NCBI GenBank assembly: GCA_964571275.1
Contig: CAZNCQ010000001.1
Location: 1-64,000 of the forward strand
DNA length: 64,000 nucleotides
Source of the DNA: DASRQZ01 sp964571275
GTDB taxonomy: Bacteria > Myxococcota_A > Polyangia > Fen-1088
Direction of reading: 5' to 3'
Shown: positions 8,622 through 17,864 of the stretch, piece by piece
How positions within the stretch are numbered: position 1 is the stretch's first letter
Layout of the letters: each line of letters opens with the position of its first letter
Program-made: the position numbers and the translations under genes
The notes under the pieces: model-generated
Database searches by the model: none
The model's input: the letters and a program-made list of their open reading frames with translations, nothing else
What the model was told of the DNA's origin: nothing

Positions 8622-9587
8622 TCAGAACCGGTACCCGACCGCGGCGGCGGCCCGCGGAGTGACCGCGGGCACGACATACAAGGGCTGATCCGGCTCGAAG
8701 GCGAATGTATAGGAGGCCCGGACCAGGGGAAAGATCGCGCCCCCCTCGATCTCGCCAAAGATCCGGCCGCTCGCGGGCCAGCGCAGGCTCACGGTCGCCT
8801 CGACCGAGGCCCAGGTCTGCCGCGCCGACGGCGCGTTGACGAGGGAGGTCGCGCGCGCCCACACCCAGCCCACCTCGCTCGCGGCGCACGGGCGCAGCTC
8901 GACATCGGCCCGGGAAATGCGCAGCGGGCAGAGCGACAGCCGCCCGCCGAGCAACAACAGCTCCGCGCTCCCGCGGGTGCCCGTCAAGGCGCCCCCGCCA
9001 CCCAGGATGGCGATGCCAGCGGCCGGCGCGAACCGCCGCGACCGGTCCTCGACCACGAGCCCGATCAGCCCGACGGGGCGAGGTGTATCGGCGAGACCGC
9101 CGCGCAGCTCTGCCGCCACGCGCATCGCGGCTGCGAATCGACGCACGGCTGACAGCGGTGGTGACGGCGCCGGCGCGGTGGCCGTGACCGGAGCGGCGGG
9201 CGGCGCGACCGGCAGGGTGGACGGGGGCGGCACGGCGTCGTCGGGCGCGGCAAGGTCGATGGCCAGCCCGGCCAGGAAGGCGAGGGCGTGCGCCACATCG
9301 CCGCAGTCGCGCCCGCGCAGCGACCGGCGGTGGCGATTTCCCGAGCGGTCGTCGAGGGTCATCTCGCCCGTCGTGTCGCGGCCCCGGCGCTGGAGAATGA
9401 TCTCGACGCGCGCCCCGCGCGCCCGCGCGCGATCGTGGATGTGCGCGTCGAGATCAGCGCGCAGGTCGGTTTCGCCGGGACACCCGAGGGCGGCTTCGTA
9501 AGTCATGGCGTAGCTCGCCGGGCCGCCAGCGTCGTCGGGAGCACCGGCGGTCAAGCTCACGAGCAACCATAACGCGGCCGCGGCCAT
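8622..9587 (-). CDS. predicted secreted/outer-membrane protein of unknown function
   Basis: A 321-residue protein with a signal peptide (AAAALWLLVSLTAG), an N-terminal globular part (to about 110) with two Cys (LGCPGETDL and RGRDCGD), a Pro/Ala linker (about 115-145) and a C-terminal part of alternating hydrophobic strands ending in AAAVGYRF, a terminal aromatic as in outer-membrane barrels. This linker-plus-barrel plan recurs in myxobacterial genes placed beside ECF sigma factors. ATG 9587 places the signal peptide at the N-terminus; ATG at 9620 would add 11 residues. It ends 23 bases before the sigma factor start, so it likely shares its transcript. Confidence 0.65.
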   Translation of the reverse strand: MAAAALWLLVSLTAGAPDDAGGPASYAMTYEAALGCPGETDLRADLDAHIHDRARARGARVEIILQRRGRDTTGEMTLDDRSGNRHRRSLRGRDCGDVAHALAFLAGLAIDLAAPDDAVPPPSTLPVAPPAAPVTATAPAPSPPLSAVRRFAAAMRVAAELRGGLADTPRPVGLIGLVVEDRSRRFAPAAGIAILGGGGALTGTRGSAELLLLGGRLSLCPLRISRADVELRPCAASEVGWVWARATSLVNAPSARQTWASVEATVSLRWPASGRIFGEIEGGAIFPLVRASYTFAFEPDQPLYVVPAVTPRAAAAVGYRF

Positions 9588-9635
9588 CTCCGATCGGGAG
9601 CCTACACCGACCCGGGGCATCGCGGCGCGCGCCGC

Positions 9636-10943
9636 TCAGGGGAACTGGCCGGCGGCGGCGAGCAGATCCAGGCGCACCTGGCGCTCGTTGTCCTCGGCGG
9701 CGGCGGCGGCGAGATCGGTGTCGCGCGACTGGCGTTCGGCGTCGACGACGTCGATGTTGGTGGTCGCTCCCTCGTGATAGCGCAGGTTCGCGATCTGCAG
9801 CGCCTCGCGGGCGAGCTTCGCGGCCAGCTCGCTCTCGCGCACGCGATCGCGCGCGCGCCAGGCAGCCACGACGCCACGGCGCAGATCGGCGCGGGTCTGG
9901 CGGATCAACGCATCGAAGTCCGTTGCCGCCTCGTCGAGGAGCGCGCGCCGCTCGTGCAACTGCCCATAGCGAAGGCCGCCCTCGAACAGCGGCAAGACCA
10001 GGCGCAACTGCGCCTGCCAGGCAAAGCGGGGTTGAAAGATCGTCGCCGGATCGTTGAATTGCGGATCGAACGTGCCGATCAAATAGGGCATGTAGTCGGC
10101 CCAGCTGTCACGGACCTGGTGGCGAGCGGCTTCGCGGCGCATCACTTGCACGAGGATGTCCGCGCGGAGCTGCTCGGGGTGCTCGCCCGCCCTCGGGAAC
10201 GGAAAGGTCGGCGTCTCCTCGGCGTCGATCGGGCGATCGCCGGCGACGAGCACGCCGAGCGCCTCCTGAGCGGTCATGAGGCCCACCAGCGCATCGCTCA
10301 CCTGGGCCTCGGCGGTGTGCCACTGCTGGCCGGCGCGCGCGGCGTCGAGCCGACTCACGGCGCCACCGGCGTATTGCTGGTCGGCGTAGGCGGCGTGCGC
10401 GCGCGCGGTGTCCCGTGCATTGACGTCGACGTCGATCACCCGGCGCTGGACGATCACGGTCAAATAAGCGTGCGCGACGGCGATCGCGACCCGGCGGTCG
10501 ACCTCGTCGCGGCTCAGCGTCGCGACCTTGCGGTTGTCGATGGAGTGCGCCCAGTCCGCCCAGCGCTCCGGAGCGATCAGTGGCACCGATAGGCCGCCGG
10601 CCGCGAAGGTCTGATTCGCGCTCTGTATGTTCAGGCCCATGAAGTTCCGGGCGCCGTCGATCCGCGTGTACGTCAGGTTGGGCGCGAGGGTGGGCATCGC
10701 GGCGGCGCGCACTTCGGCAACCAGCGCCGCCGCGCGCCGCACCTCGGCGGCGGCCACCAATGCGTCGGGGTTGCGCGCCCGCGCGCGCGCGAGCGCCTCG
10801 GCCAGCGTGACCCGCTCGACCTCGACGCCGGTGGGGTTCGCGGCCAAAGCATCCGATTGCGCGCGCGTGGCGCCGGCGACCAGCGTCGCCGCCGCCACGG
10901 CCGCCGCGACAGCACCGACCCGGAGAGCGCGCGCCTCACGCAC
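9636..10943 (-). CDS. TolC-family outer-membrane efflux channel
   Basis: A 435-residue outer-membrane factor of a tripartite efflux pump. A signal peptide ends near ATRAQ (about 29); two outer-membrane-efflux repeats follow, each with long alpha-hairpin segments (LAEALARARARNPDALVAAAEVRR in the first, LLDEAATDFDALIRQTRADLRRG in the second) and the usual YHEGATTNIDVVDAER near the end. The GTG start overlaps the pump stop by eight bases, showing translational coupling. Together with the two upstream genes it makes a complete adaptor-pump-channel set, so the export route crosses both membranes. Confidence 0.92.
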   Translation of the reverse strand: MREARALRVGAVAAAVAAATLVAGATRAQSDALAANPTGVEVERVTLAEALARARARNPDALVAAAEVRRAAALVAEVRAAAMPTLAPNLTYTRIDGARNFMGLNIQSANQTFAAGGLSVPLIAPERWADWAHSIDNRKVATLSRDEVDRRVAIAVAHAYLTVIVQRRVIDVDVNARDTARAHAAYADQQYAGGAVSRLDAARAGQQWHTAEAQVSDALVGLMTAQEALGVLVAGDRPIDAEETPTFPFPRAGEHPEQLRADILVQVMRREAARHQVRDSWADYMPYLIGTFDPQFNDPATIFQPRFAWQAQLRLVLPLFEGGLRYGQLHERRALLDEAATDFDALIRQTRADLRRGVVAAWRARDRVRESELAAKLAREALQIANLRYHEGATTNIDVVDAERQSRDTDLAAAAAEDNERQVRLDLLAAAGQFP

Positions 10944-13900
10944 GGGCGGTGCCTTCGGTGGTTTGGGCGGCGGGTGCGGGCCGCCGGCGCACGCGTTCGC
11001 GAACGCGCTGCATGATGAGATACAGCCCCGGCGTGAAGAACAGGTTCAGCACCGTCGACAGCAGCAGCCCCCCGAACAGAGCGGTGCCCATCGAATGCCG
11101 TCCGTTGGCCCCGGCGCCGCTGGCGAAGACCAGCGGCAAGATACCGAGCAAGAACGCGAACGACGTCATCAGGATCGGGCGCAGGCGCAGCTGCGCGGCC
11201 TCGGTGATGGCCTGGACGGGGCTGGACCCGCGCGCGCGCAACTGCTCGGCGAACTCGACGATCAGGATCGCGTTCTTGCTGGCGAGGCCGATCAGCATGA
11301 GCAACCCGATCTGGCAAAAGACGTCGTTGCTCAGCCCGCGCAACCGCTGGGCCGCAAGCGCGCCCAACAATGCCAGCGGCACCGCGAGAATGATGATGAA
11401 GGGCAGCGAGAAGCTCTCGTATTGCGCCGAAAGCACCAGAAACACGAACGTGAGCCCGAGGATGAAGATGATCAGCGTCTGGCTGCCAGCGCGCACCTCT
11501 TCCCAGGACAGCCCCGACCACTCGTAACCCATGCCGGGCGGCAGCGCGGTGGCCGCCGCGGTCTCCATCGCGCGAATCGCGTCGCCGCTGGAGACGCCGG
11601 GCGCGCCGGCGCCGAGCAGCTCCACCGAACGCTGGAGGTTGTAGTGGCTGATGACGGGCGGCGCGGTGGTCGGCGTGACCGTCACGAAGTTGTCGAGCGC
11701 GGCGAGGCCGCCCGCCGCCACCGAGGCGACCGGGATCGCGATCGCGCCGGTCGAGCTGGCGAGGGCTTGCTGAGAACGGACGTAAAACTGGCCGATGTCG
11801 CGCGGCTGCCCGCGAAACGGCGCCGCGGCCTGAACGTAGACCCGATACGAGCGATTGTTGAAATCGAAGTCGTTCACGTACTGCGATCCGAGATAGACGC
11901 CGAGCGCGTCGTTGATCTGGCTGATGGAGATCGCGGAGCTCTTCGCCTTTTCGCGATCGATCGTCAGCGAGAACTGCGGATCGTCGACGCTGAAGGTCGA
12001 GAACAGCCCGCGAATGTGGCCGCCGCGCATGGCTTCGCCTTGCAGCTGCGCGGCCGCGCGCGCCAGCGCCGCGAACTCCGCGCTGCCCGCCTGATCGATG
12101 AGCTCGAACGTGAACCCGCCCGTCGAGCCCTGCCCCTGGATCGGCGGCGGCAGAAAAGGAATCGCAAGCGCGCCCGGGATGCTCGCGAGGCGGCCCCGCA
12201 TATCGGCAACCAGCGCCGTCGCGGAATGCTCGTCCCCCTCGCGCCCGGTGATGGGCGTCAACGTCACGAAGATCACCGCCCGGTTGGCGCCGTTGCCCGA
12301 GAAATTGTAGCCAATGACCGAAAACGTGTCCTGCACTTCGGGGCGCGCGCGCAGCTTGGTCTCGATCTGCTTGCCGATCCCGGTCATATAGTCGATCGAC
12401 GCCCCCTGCGGGCCCAGCAGCTGAACGATGAAGTAGTTCTGGTCCTCGTCGGGGACGAAGCCGCCCGGAACGGTGCGAAACACCAGGAAGGTCAACACGA
12501 GACCGGCCAGGAAGGCGCAACCCGTCAAGACGAGATGCCCGAGCAGCCAGCACACCGCGCGTCTATAGTGGGTGCGCATCCCCGCGATGCCGCGGTTGAA
12601 CCAGCGGAAGAGAAAGAACCGCGACTCGCCTTCGCGGCGGACGCGCATCAGCAACGCCGCCAACGCCGGCGACAGCGTCAGCGCGTTGAAGGCCGAGATC
12701 GCGACCGAGAACGCGATCGTCAGCGAGAACTGACGGTACAGACGCCCGGTCGTCCCGGAGATGAACGCCACCGGAACGAAGACCGCGATCAGCACCAGCG
12801 AGGTGGCGACGACGGCGCCCGCGACCTCGCCCATGGCGCTCTCGGCCGCGGTGAGCGCGTCGACGCGCCGTTCGACCAGGTTGCGCTCGATGTTCTCGAC
12901 GACGACGATGGCATCGTCGACCACCAGCCCGGTGGCCAGGACAATCCCGAACAGCGTCAGCGTGTTGATCGAGAAACCGAACGCCTTGATGAACGCGAAC
13001 GTCCCCAGCAGCGAGACCGGGATGGTGACCGCCGGGATGACCGTGACCCGCCAATCCTGGAGAAAAAGAAAGATCACCAGGATGACGAGGCCGATCGCCT
13101 CGAGCAGTGTCTTCATGACCTCGCCGATCGAGGCGCGGACGGCGTCGGTGGGATTGAACGCGATCTTGTACTTCATCGACGGCGGGAACGCGGCCGACAG
13201 CTTCTTCAGCTGCGCGCGCACCTGCGCCTCCAGCTCCAGCGTATTGGCGTCGGACAGTTGAAAGATCCCGATGCCGACGGCGTCGCGGCCGTCGAAGCGC
13301 AGGTTCACCGAATAGTCCTCGGCGCCGAGCTCGGCGCGGCCGACGTCGCCCAGGAGCACCAGCCCGTTCGACTGGCCAGAACCGCCGCGCTTGATCACCA
13401 GCCGTTCGAACTGCTTCGGGTCATTGAGGCGTCCGGCGGCATTGACGCTGATCTGAAACGTTTGGCCGGGTTGCGCGGGCGGCTGCCCTATCTGACCGGC
13501 GGCGATGTTCGCGTTCTGCTCGCGCAACGCCGACACGACCTCGGACGCCGTGAGGCCGCGCGCGGCGAGTCGCACCGGGTCCAGCCACAGCCGCATGGCG
13601 TAGCGGCGCTCTCCGAAGATTTGCACGTCGGCGACGCCCCTCAGGCGCCGGAGGGGATCGCGCACGTAGAGATCGAGATAGTTGCTGATGAACGTGTTGC
13701 TGAGTGAGCCGTCCTCCGAGTAGAAGCCGACGCCCATGATGATCGCCGCCGTGGTCTTGGTGATGGTGACCCCGGTGTTCTTCACTTCGGTGGGCAGGCG
13801 CGGCAGCGCGGTGTTGACGCGGTTCTGCACGTCGACCGCCGCCAGATCCTTGTCGCGGTCGACGTCGAACGTGACCGTGATGATGCTGGTGCCGTCATTG

Positions 13901-14151
13901 CCGCTGGTCGAGCTCAGGTAGCGCATGCCCTCCGCGCCGTTGACCTGCTGCTCGATCGGCGTCGTGACCGCGGACTCGACGATGCGCGCGCTGGCGCCGA
14001 CGTAGTTGCTCTGCACGGTGACTTGAGGCGGCGCCAGCTCCGGGTACTGCGCGATGGGCAGCGTGGCGACGCTGACCGCGCCCAGCAGCACGATCAGGAT
14101 CGCGCACACCGAGGCAAACACCGGCCGCCGGATGAAGAAGTTGACGAACAC
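10936..14151 (-). CDS. RND multidrug efflux permease (HAE1/AcrB family)
   Basis: A 1071-residue inner-membrane proton-drug antiporter with the two-fold RND plan: membrane helix 1 (FFIRRPVFASVCAILIVLLG), large periplasmic loop with the usual YPELAPPQVTVQSNYVGA and PIEQQVNG segments, helices 2-6, then a second half with the same layout. Helix 4 contains GIVLATGLVVDDAIVVVENIER with the paired Asp of the proton relay. The start is GTG at 14151, five bases after the adaptor stop. The HAE1 subfamily usually exports hydrophobic or amphiphilic compounds; substrate here is unknown. No TetR-type repressor is adjacent. Confidence 0.95.
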   Translation of the reverse strand: MFVNFFIRRPVFASVCAILIVLLGAVSVATLPIAQYPELAPPQVTVQSNYVGASARIVESAVTTPIEQQVNGAEGMRYLSSTSGNDGTSIITVTFDVDRDKDLAAVDVQNRVNTALPRLPTEVKNTGVTITKTTAAIIMGVGFYSEDGSLSNTFISNYLDLYVRDPLRRLRGVADVQIFGERRYAMRLWLDPVRLAARGLTASEVVSALREQNANIAAGQIGQPPAQPGQTFQISVNAAGRLNDPKQFERLVIKRGGSGQSNGLVLLGDVGRAELGAEDYSVNLRFDGRDAVGIGIFQLSDANTLELEAQVRAQLKKLSAAFPPSMKYKIAFNPTDAVRASIGEVMKTLLEAIGLVILVIFLFLQDWRVTVIPAVTIPVSLLGTFAFIKAFGFSINTLTLFGIVLATGLVVDDAIVVVENIERNLVERRVDALTAAESAMGEVAGAVVATSLVLIAVFVPVAFISGTTGRLYRQFSLTIAFSVAISAFNALTLSPALAALLMRVRREGESRFFLFRWFNRGIAGMRTHYRRAVCWLLGHLVLTGCAFLAGLVLTFLVFRTVPGGFVPDEDQNYFIVQLLGPQGASIDYMTGIGKQIETKLRARPEVQDTFSVIGYNFSGNGANRAVIFVTLTPITGREGDEHSATALVADMRGRLASIPGALAIPFLPPPIQGQGSTGGFTFELIDQAGSAEFAALARAAAQLQGEAMRGGHIRGLFSTFSVDDPQFSLTIDREKAKSSAISISQINDALGVYLGSQYVNDFDFNNRSYRVYVQAAAPFRGQPRDIGQFYVRSQQALASSTGAIAIPVASVAAGGLAALDNFVTVTPTTAPPVISHYNLQRSVELLGAGAPGVSSGDAIRAMETAAATALPPGMGYEWSGLSWEEVRAGSQTLIIFILGLTFVFLVLSAQYESFSLPFIIILAVPLALLGALAAQRLRGLSNDVFCQIGLLMLIGLASKNAILIVEFAEQLRARGSSPVQAITEAAQLRLRPILMTSFAFLLGILPLVFASGAGANGRHSMGTALFGGLLLSTVLNLFFTPGLYLIMQRVRERVRRRPAPAAQTTEGTARA

Positions 14152-14156
14152 GGTGA

Positions 14157-15290
14157 CTACTTCGTGGGTGGGCCCGCGTCGCTGGTCTCGGTGACCCGCG
14201 CCCCGGGACTGAGTTTTTGCACGCCGGAGGAGATGACCATCTCACCGACGGCGAGCCCTCGCAGCACCGGGAAGGACTGGCCCTGGATCGGCCCGACCTG
14301 CACGACCCGTTGCTCGACCGTCAGGTTGCCGTCGTTCCCGCGCTTGGCCACCCAGGCGAACGACTGACCGTTGCGGCTCTGCACCGCCAGCACCGGAACG
14401 ACCGGCCCGTCGTGCTCGGCCCAGATCACGCGGGCGCGCGTGAATTGCTCGGAGCGGAGACGCCCCGACGAGTTGTGAACGCGCGTCTTGATGAGAACCG
14501 TCTGGGTATCGGAGTCGGTGCGCGGCGAGATGAAGCTCACCTCGCTGGGCGCGAGCACCTGTCCGCTGGCGTCGATCATCTCGACCGGCATGCCCACCTT
14601 CAGCGACGCCGCCCGTTCGATCGGGATATCGACGTAGGCTTCGAGCGCCTGGTTGTCGTCGAGCGTGGTGAGCAGCGTCTGGGGCGCCACGTAATCACCG
14701 ACGCGAACCGGGATGTCCCCAACGGTGCCGGCGACGGGCGCGTTGACTTCGTAGTAGCGCAGCTCGACCGCCTGGGCGCGCACCTGTGCCTCTGACGAGC
14801 TGGTGTTGGCCTCCGCCTGCTGCAGCGAGCTGCGCGCCTGATCCAGCTCCTGGCGACTGGCGCCACCGCCCGCATACAGTCGTTCGACGCGACGGTACTG
14901 ATCGCGCCAGTACGCGAGCGTCGCGTTCGACGCCTCGGTGATCGCCTGCTGGCTGTGAACCGCTGCTTGCTGCCGTCGCGGATCGATCAGCATCAAGGGA
15001 GCGCCCGACCGAACCCGGTCACCGGACGCGACGTCGATGCGGGTCACGTGCCCGTCGACCTGCGGCTGCACGCGCACCGAATGTCGCGAGATCAGATTCG
15101 CTACGTACTCGCTGGTATCGCGTTGCAAGGCCGATCGGACCGTCTCGATCTCGACGGGGACAGCCGGCGGGCCGCCCGCGCCCATCGGGGCCGCGTGACT
15201 TCGTTCGCAGGATGCGATCCCAGCGGCGATCGATGCGATTGCGGCCAGGTACAGTCCGCGTGACGAGAAGGATGGGCCAGTCGCACTCAT
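14157..15290 (-). CDS. RND efflux periplasmic adaptor (membrane fusion protein)
   Basis: A 377-residue adaptor lipoprotein: signal peptide with lipobox (AAGIASC), biotinyl-lipoyl half-motifs (VRVQPQVDGHVTRIDVASGDRV and VNAPVAGTVGDIPVRVGDYV) flanking an alpha-hairpin of about 75 residues, then beta-barrel and membrane-proximal domains (PVVPVLAVQSRNGQSFAWV). ATG 15290 is used; a TTG three codons earlier is less likely. It heads the efflux operon, so the promoter should lie in 15291-15415. Confidence 0.93.
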   Translation of the reverse strand: MSATGPSFSSRGLYLAAIASIAAGIASCERSHAAPMGAGGPPAVPVEIETVRSALQRDTSEYVANLISRHSVRVQPQVDGHVTRIDVASGDRVRSGAPLMLIDPRRQQAAVHSQQAITEASNATLAYWRDQYRRVERLYAGGGASRQELDQARSSLQQAEANTSSSEAQVRAQAVELRYYEVNAPVAGTVGDIPVRVGDYVAPQTLLTTLDDNQALEAYVDIPIERAASLKVGMPVEMIDASGQVLAPSEVSFISPRTDSDTQTVLIKTRVHNSSGRLRSEQFTRARVIWAEHDGPVVPVLAVQSRNGQSFAWVAKRGNDGNLTVEQRVVQVGPIQGQSFPVLRGLAVGEMVISSGVQKLSPGARVTETSDAGPPTK

Positions 15291-15361
15291 GGCTGCCAAC
15301 GTCGAAGCAACGTGCGTCGCACATCGCCGTCGACAAGGCAGGACCGGACCGGATCGGACCG

Positions 15362-15383
15362 TGGTCCTCGGCCCCCAGGACCA
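15362..15383. other. inverted repeat upstream of the efflux operon
   Basis: A perfect 7-bp inverted repeat TGGTCCT / AGGACCA (15362-15368 and 15377-15383) with an 8-base spacer. It sits in the 125-base gap between the stop of the beta-helix gene and the start of the efflux operon, both on the minus strand. It could end the former transcript (no T-run follows) or be an operator of the efflux operon. Neither reading is proven. Confidence 0.35.
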
Positions 15384-15415
15384 AACGAGCGCAAACTAGC
15401 GCGCGGCCGCGCCGT

Positions 15416-17131
15416 TCACGCTCGCTCGCGCCGGCGCCGACCGCAGAGTCCCGCGAGAGCGGCCAGCGCCGCGAAAGCGAAGCCGAGCTCGCCACCTGGC
15501 GAGGCGCCCTCGATCGCGCACGCACAGCCGCCCGACGCACCTCCCGGCCCCTCGCCCGCGCCGGAACCGCCCACAGCGCTCGCGCCACCGGTGCCCGCCA
15601 GAGCGCCGCCAGCGCCACTCGTTGTCCCGGTGCTCCCGCCGCTGCCGGGCGGCGCGCCCGCACCGCCCACTCCAAGCGCACCGCCCGCGCCGGTCATACC
15701 GCCCGTTCCGCTGCTGCCACCGGCGCCAGGGCCGCCGCCGCCGCCGCTCGCCCCGCCCGCCGCGGTGCTCGTGCTCGCGCCGAACTCGTACGCGCCGAGA
15801 TCGGGAGCCGCACCCACGAACGGCAGACCGACGTCGGTGCCCTTGTCGATCATCCGGCTGCCAGCGGCGAGCTTGAGAAAGTCGACGTTCGGCAAGCTGC
15901 CGTCGGACGCCCGCGGCCCGAGCGCCCCGGAGGACTCGATGGCCACGCCGGTGCCCGAGACGCTCGGGTCGGCGATGCTCAGGAAATCGGCCGCCGCCGG
16001 CGTGATGTTCAGGTCCCAGGTATTGAACATGGTGTCCACGCCGGTCATGTTGCTGTTCCGGTTGGGATAGCCAATGTTGTTGCGCATGATGTGCGCCATC
16101 GCGCCCGACAGCGTGATCGTCGTGTCGGGAGTGTTGGGCGGGCTGGCCAGCATGTTGTACTGGGTCGCGTTCATGAAGGACGTGTTGTTGTACCAGGTGT
16201 TCCCGCCCGACGAGTGATTGGCGTAAAAGCCATTGGCCTTGTTCTTCCAGGCGACATTGTTCTGGACCAGGTGGCGCACGCCCGTGGCGCTGCTGCCCAT
16301 CTTGAATCCGTTGCCGTTCCCGTCGGCGGGATTGAGCGTGCCGTAGTTCGCGAAGCCGTTGCCAAAGGCCCAGGAGTTCTCGACGGTGACGGGGACTTCC
16401 TGGTTGATCAGATCGTAGCCGTCGTCGGAGTTCCACCATGAACGGCAGCCCCGGACGATCGTGGTCGCGCCCGACGTTTGATAGTGCACGCCGAATCCAT
16501 CGGCGTTCTGGCCCTGGCCTTGCGATGACGTGGCGTCGTAGTTGTCGTGCGCGTCGCAATTGAGCACCAGGTGGCCGCCGGTCCCTTTGCCGATGAAGAT
16601 TCCGTTGCCGCTGTTGTGGTGCATGTTGAGGAGCTCGAAGATGCAATTGCCGCCGGTCACGACATCGACCCCGTTGTTGGAGAAGGTGTTCATCGGCACG
16701 TGGGCAATCTCGAGCCCCTTGAAGTGCAGCCAGCTGCCCGTGACCACGAAGCCGTGGGTGTAGCCGGTCGTCGAGATCACCATGTTCGTGAAGTCAAAGA
16801 CCGGCACCTCGCCGGGGTAGGCCCAGTACCGGATCCGGTTCGTGTCCGACGTGCCGCTCTTGGTGAACTGGATGCCGGCGCCGGCGCTGGCAGGCGTGGT
16901 GATCGGGTAGGTCCCGGCGCGGATGTAGACCGTGTCCCCCGCCACGGCCACGTTCGCCCCCTTCTGGAGCGTCGCGAAGGGCGAAGCCATCGTGCCGGGG
17001 TTCGAATCGCTGCCGGTCGTGGCGACATAGTAGTCGGTGGCCCAGGCGCTCCGCCCGGCGGCGACTGTCGCCAGCATGACCAGCGACATCGAGAGATTCT
17101 TCCAGCCCAGGCGTGCGAAAGACGGCAGCAT
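15416..17131 (-). CDS. PL9-like right-handed beta-helix polysaccharide lyase with C-terminal sorting tail
   Basis: A 571-residue secreted protein. A signal peptide (MSLVMLATVAAGRSAWA region) is followed by a parallel beta-helix typical of PL9 pectate lyases: YYVATTGSDSNPGTMASPFATLQKG, NADGFGVHYQ, SWWNSDDGYDLI (calcium-type Asp pair) and DGNGNGFKMGS (Lys at the family's catalytic-base position). After residue 440 comes a Gly/Ala/Ser linker, then CACA, a hydrophobic helix (LGFAFAALAALAGLCG) and RRRRERA, the plan of myxobacterial C-terminal sorting tails, so the enzyme is probably surface displayed. A GGAGGG eight bases before ATG 17131 fixes the start. The first 20-30 residues include an alternative ATG. 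Confidence 0.85.
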   Translation of the reverse strand: MLPSFARLGWKNLSMSLVMLATVAAGRSAWATDYYVATTGSDSNPGTMASPFATLQKGANVAVAGDTVYIRAGTYPITTPASAGAGIQFTKSGTSDTNRIRYWAYPGEVPVFDFTNMVISTTGYTHGFVVTGSWLHFKGLEIAHVPMNTFSNNGVDVVTGGNCIFELLNMHHNSGNGIFIGKGTGGHLVLNCDAHDNYDATSSQGQGQNADGFGVHYQTSGATTIVRGCRSWWNSDDGYDLINQEVPVTVENSWAFGNGFANYGTLNPADGNGNGFKMGSSATGVRHLVQNNVAWKNKANGFYANHSSGGNTWYNNTSFMNATQYNMLASPPNTPDTTITLSGAMAHIMRNNIGYPNRNSNMTGVDTMFNTWDLNITPAAADFLSIADPSVSGTGVAIESSGALGPRASDGSLPNVDFLKLAAGSRMIDKGTDVGLPFVGAAPDLGAYEFGASTSTAAGGASGGGGGPGAGGSSGTGGMTGAGGALGVGGAGAPPGSGGSTGTTSGAGGALAGTGGASAVGGSGAGEGPGGASGGCACAIEGASPGGELGFAFAALAALAGLCGRRRRERA

Positions 17132-17167
17132 GCGACACCCTCCGTCGTGTAAAGGGTGAACGGCGCC

Positions 17168-17189
17168 GAAGTTGGTGCGAAGTCGGTGC
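17168..17189. repeat. tandem 11-bp direct repeat in divergent promoter region
   Basis: GAAGTTGGTGC (17168-17178) is followed directly by GAAGTCGGTGC (17179-17189), 10 of 11 identical, then a weaker third copy beginning AAAGAGGCGC at 17190. It lies between the divergent beta-helix gene and the GNAT gene. Direct repeats with an 11-bp step place both half-sites on one DNA face, as at sites bound by OmpR/PhoB-type response regulators. The regulator is not known. Confidence 0.45.
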
Positions 17190-17256
17190 AAAGAGGCGCG
17201 AAAATCGCAGAATGCGGCGCGCCATCGCAGCCCGCCGGCATGGTACAAAGGGGGCG

Positions 17257-17859
17257 ATGCGAGCTCTCGCCACGCCGGCCGGCGACGTCGTGCTCCAGCG
17301 ACTGGCCCAGGCCCACGAACGGCAGCGGTTGATCGCGGTGCGCGAATCGCTGGCGGATCTGCTGAGTGCCTTTCATTGGTGCTCGGCGCCGTACACCGAA
17401 GGCGACAACCGAGACTACGTAGCCAGTTGCCGGAAGAGCTGGGACCTGATGCATGAGTTCGTATTTGGGGTCTTCGATCGAACCGGACGTTTCGTTGGAG
17501 AGGCGGCCATCGACGACCTCGACCTCGCCGCTGGCTCCGCAAACCTCTCGTATTGGATCGCGCCCAGTGCGCGCAGGCGGGGTCACGGAGCGAAGGCAGC
17601 GGCCGTGGCTGCGCGCTTTGCCTTCCGAGACCTCGGCCTGCGGGAGCTCCGTCTCTTGGTGGCGCCCGGCAACGTCGCGAGCAAACGGATCGCCAGCAAG
17701 CTGTCCGGGACGCCGGCGCCAGCGACGTCGATCGCGGCGCCGGAGACCGCGCCGTCGCGCGAGGACTTGCGGTTCGTGCTCGACGCGAGCCACGACACCG
17801 AGGTGCTGCGCCGCGACCCGGCCAGCTTTCCGTACCAGGGCATCTCACAGGGAGGATGA
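17257..17859 (+). CDS. GNAT-family acetyltransferase
   Basis: A 200-residue protein of the RimJ/RimL-like N-acetyltransferase group. The acetyl-CoA binding loop is seen in YWIAPSARRRGHGAKAAAVAARFAF (Q/RxxGxG/A form RRRGHG), followed by LGLRELRLLVAPGNVASKRIASKLSG, the usual motif B. ATG 17257 follows a G-rich stretch and begins the conserved domain. It ends five bases before the next gene, whose ribosome site GGAGG lies inside its last codons, so the two are tightly coupled. Substrate is unknown; the neighbouring deamidase-like protein hints at a joint protein-modifying role, which is inference. Confidence 0.85.
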   Translation: MRALATPAGDVVLQRLAQAHERQRLIAVRESLADLLSAFHWCSAPYTEGDNRDYVASCRKSWDLMHEFVFGVFDRTGRFVGEAAIDDLDLAAGSANLSYWIAPSARRRGHGAKAAAVAARFAFRDLGLRELRLLVAPGNVASKRIASKLSGTPAPATSIAAPETAPSREDLRFVLDASHDTEVLRRDPASFPYQGISQGG

Positions 17860-17864
17860 CGATC

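Noticed and set aside
10627..13707. 1026-residue open frame opposite the RND pump gene
   Set aside because: Composition is Arg/Gln/Asp/His-rich low complexity without any domain; it mirrors the codon pattern of the pump gene on the other strand.
16997..17008. GGGGTTCGAATC resembling a tRNA T-loop
   Set aside because: It lies within the coding sequence of the beta-helix lyase; there is no matching acceptor, D or anticodon stem around it.
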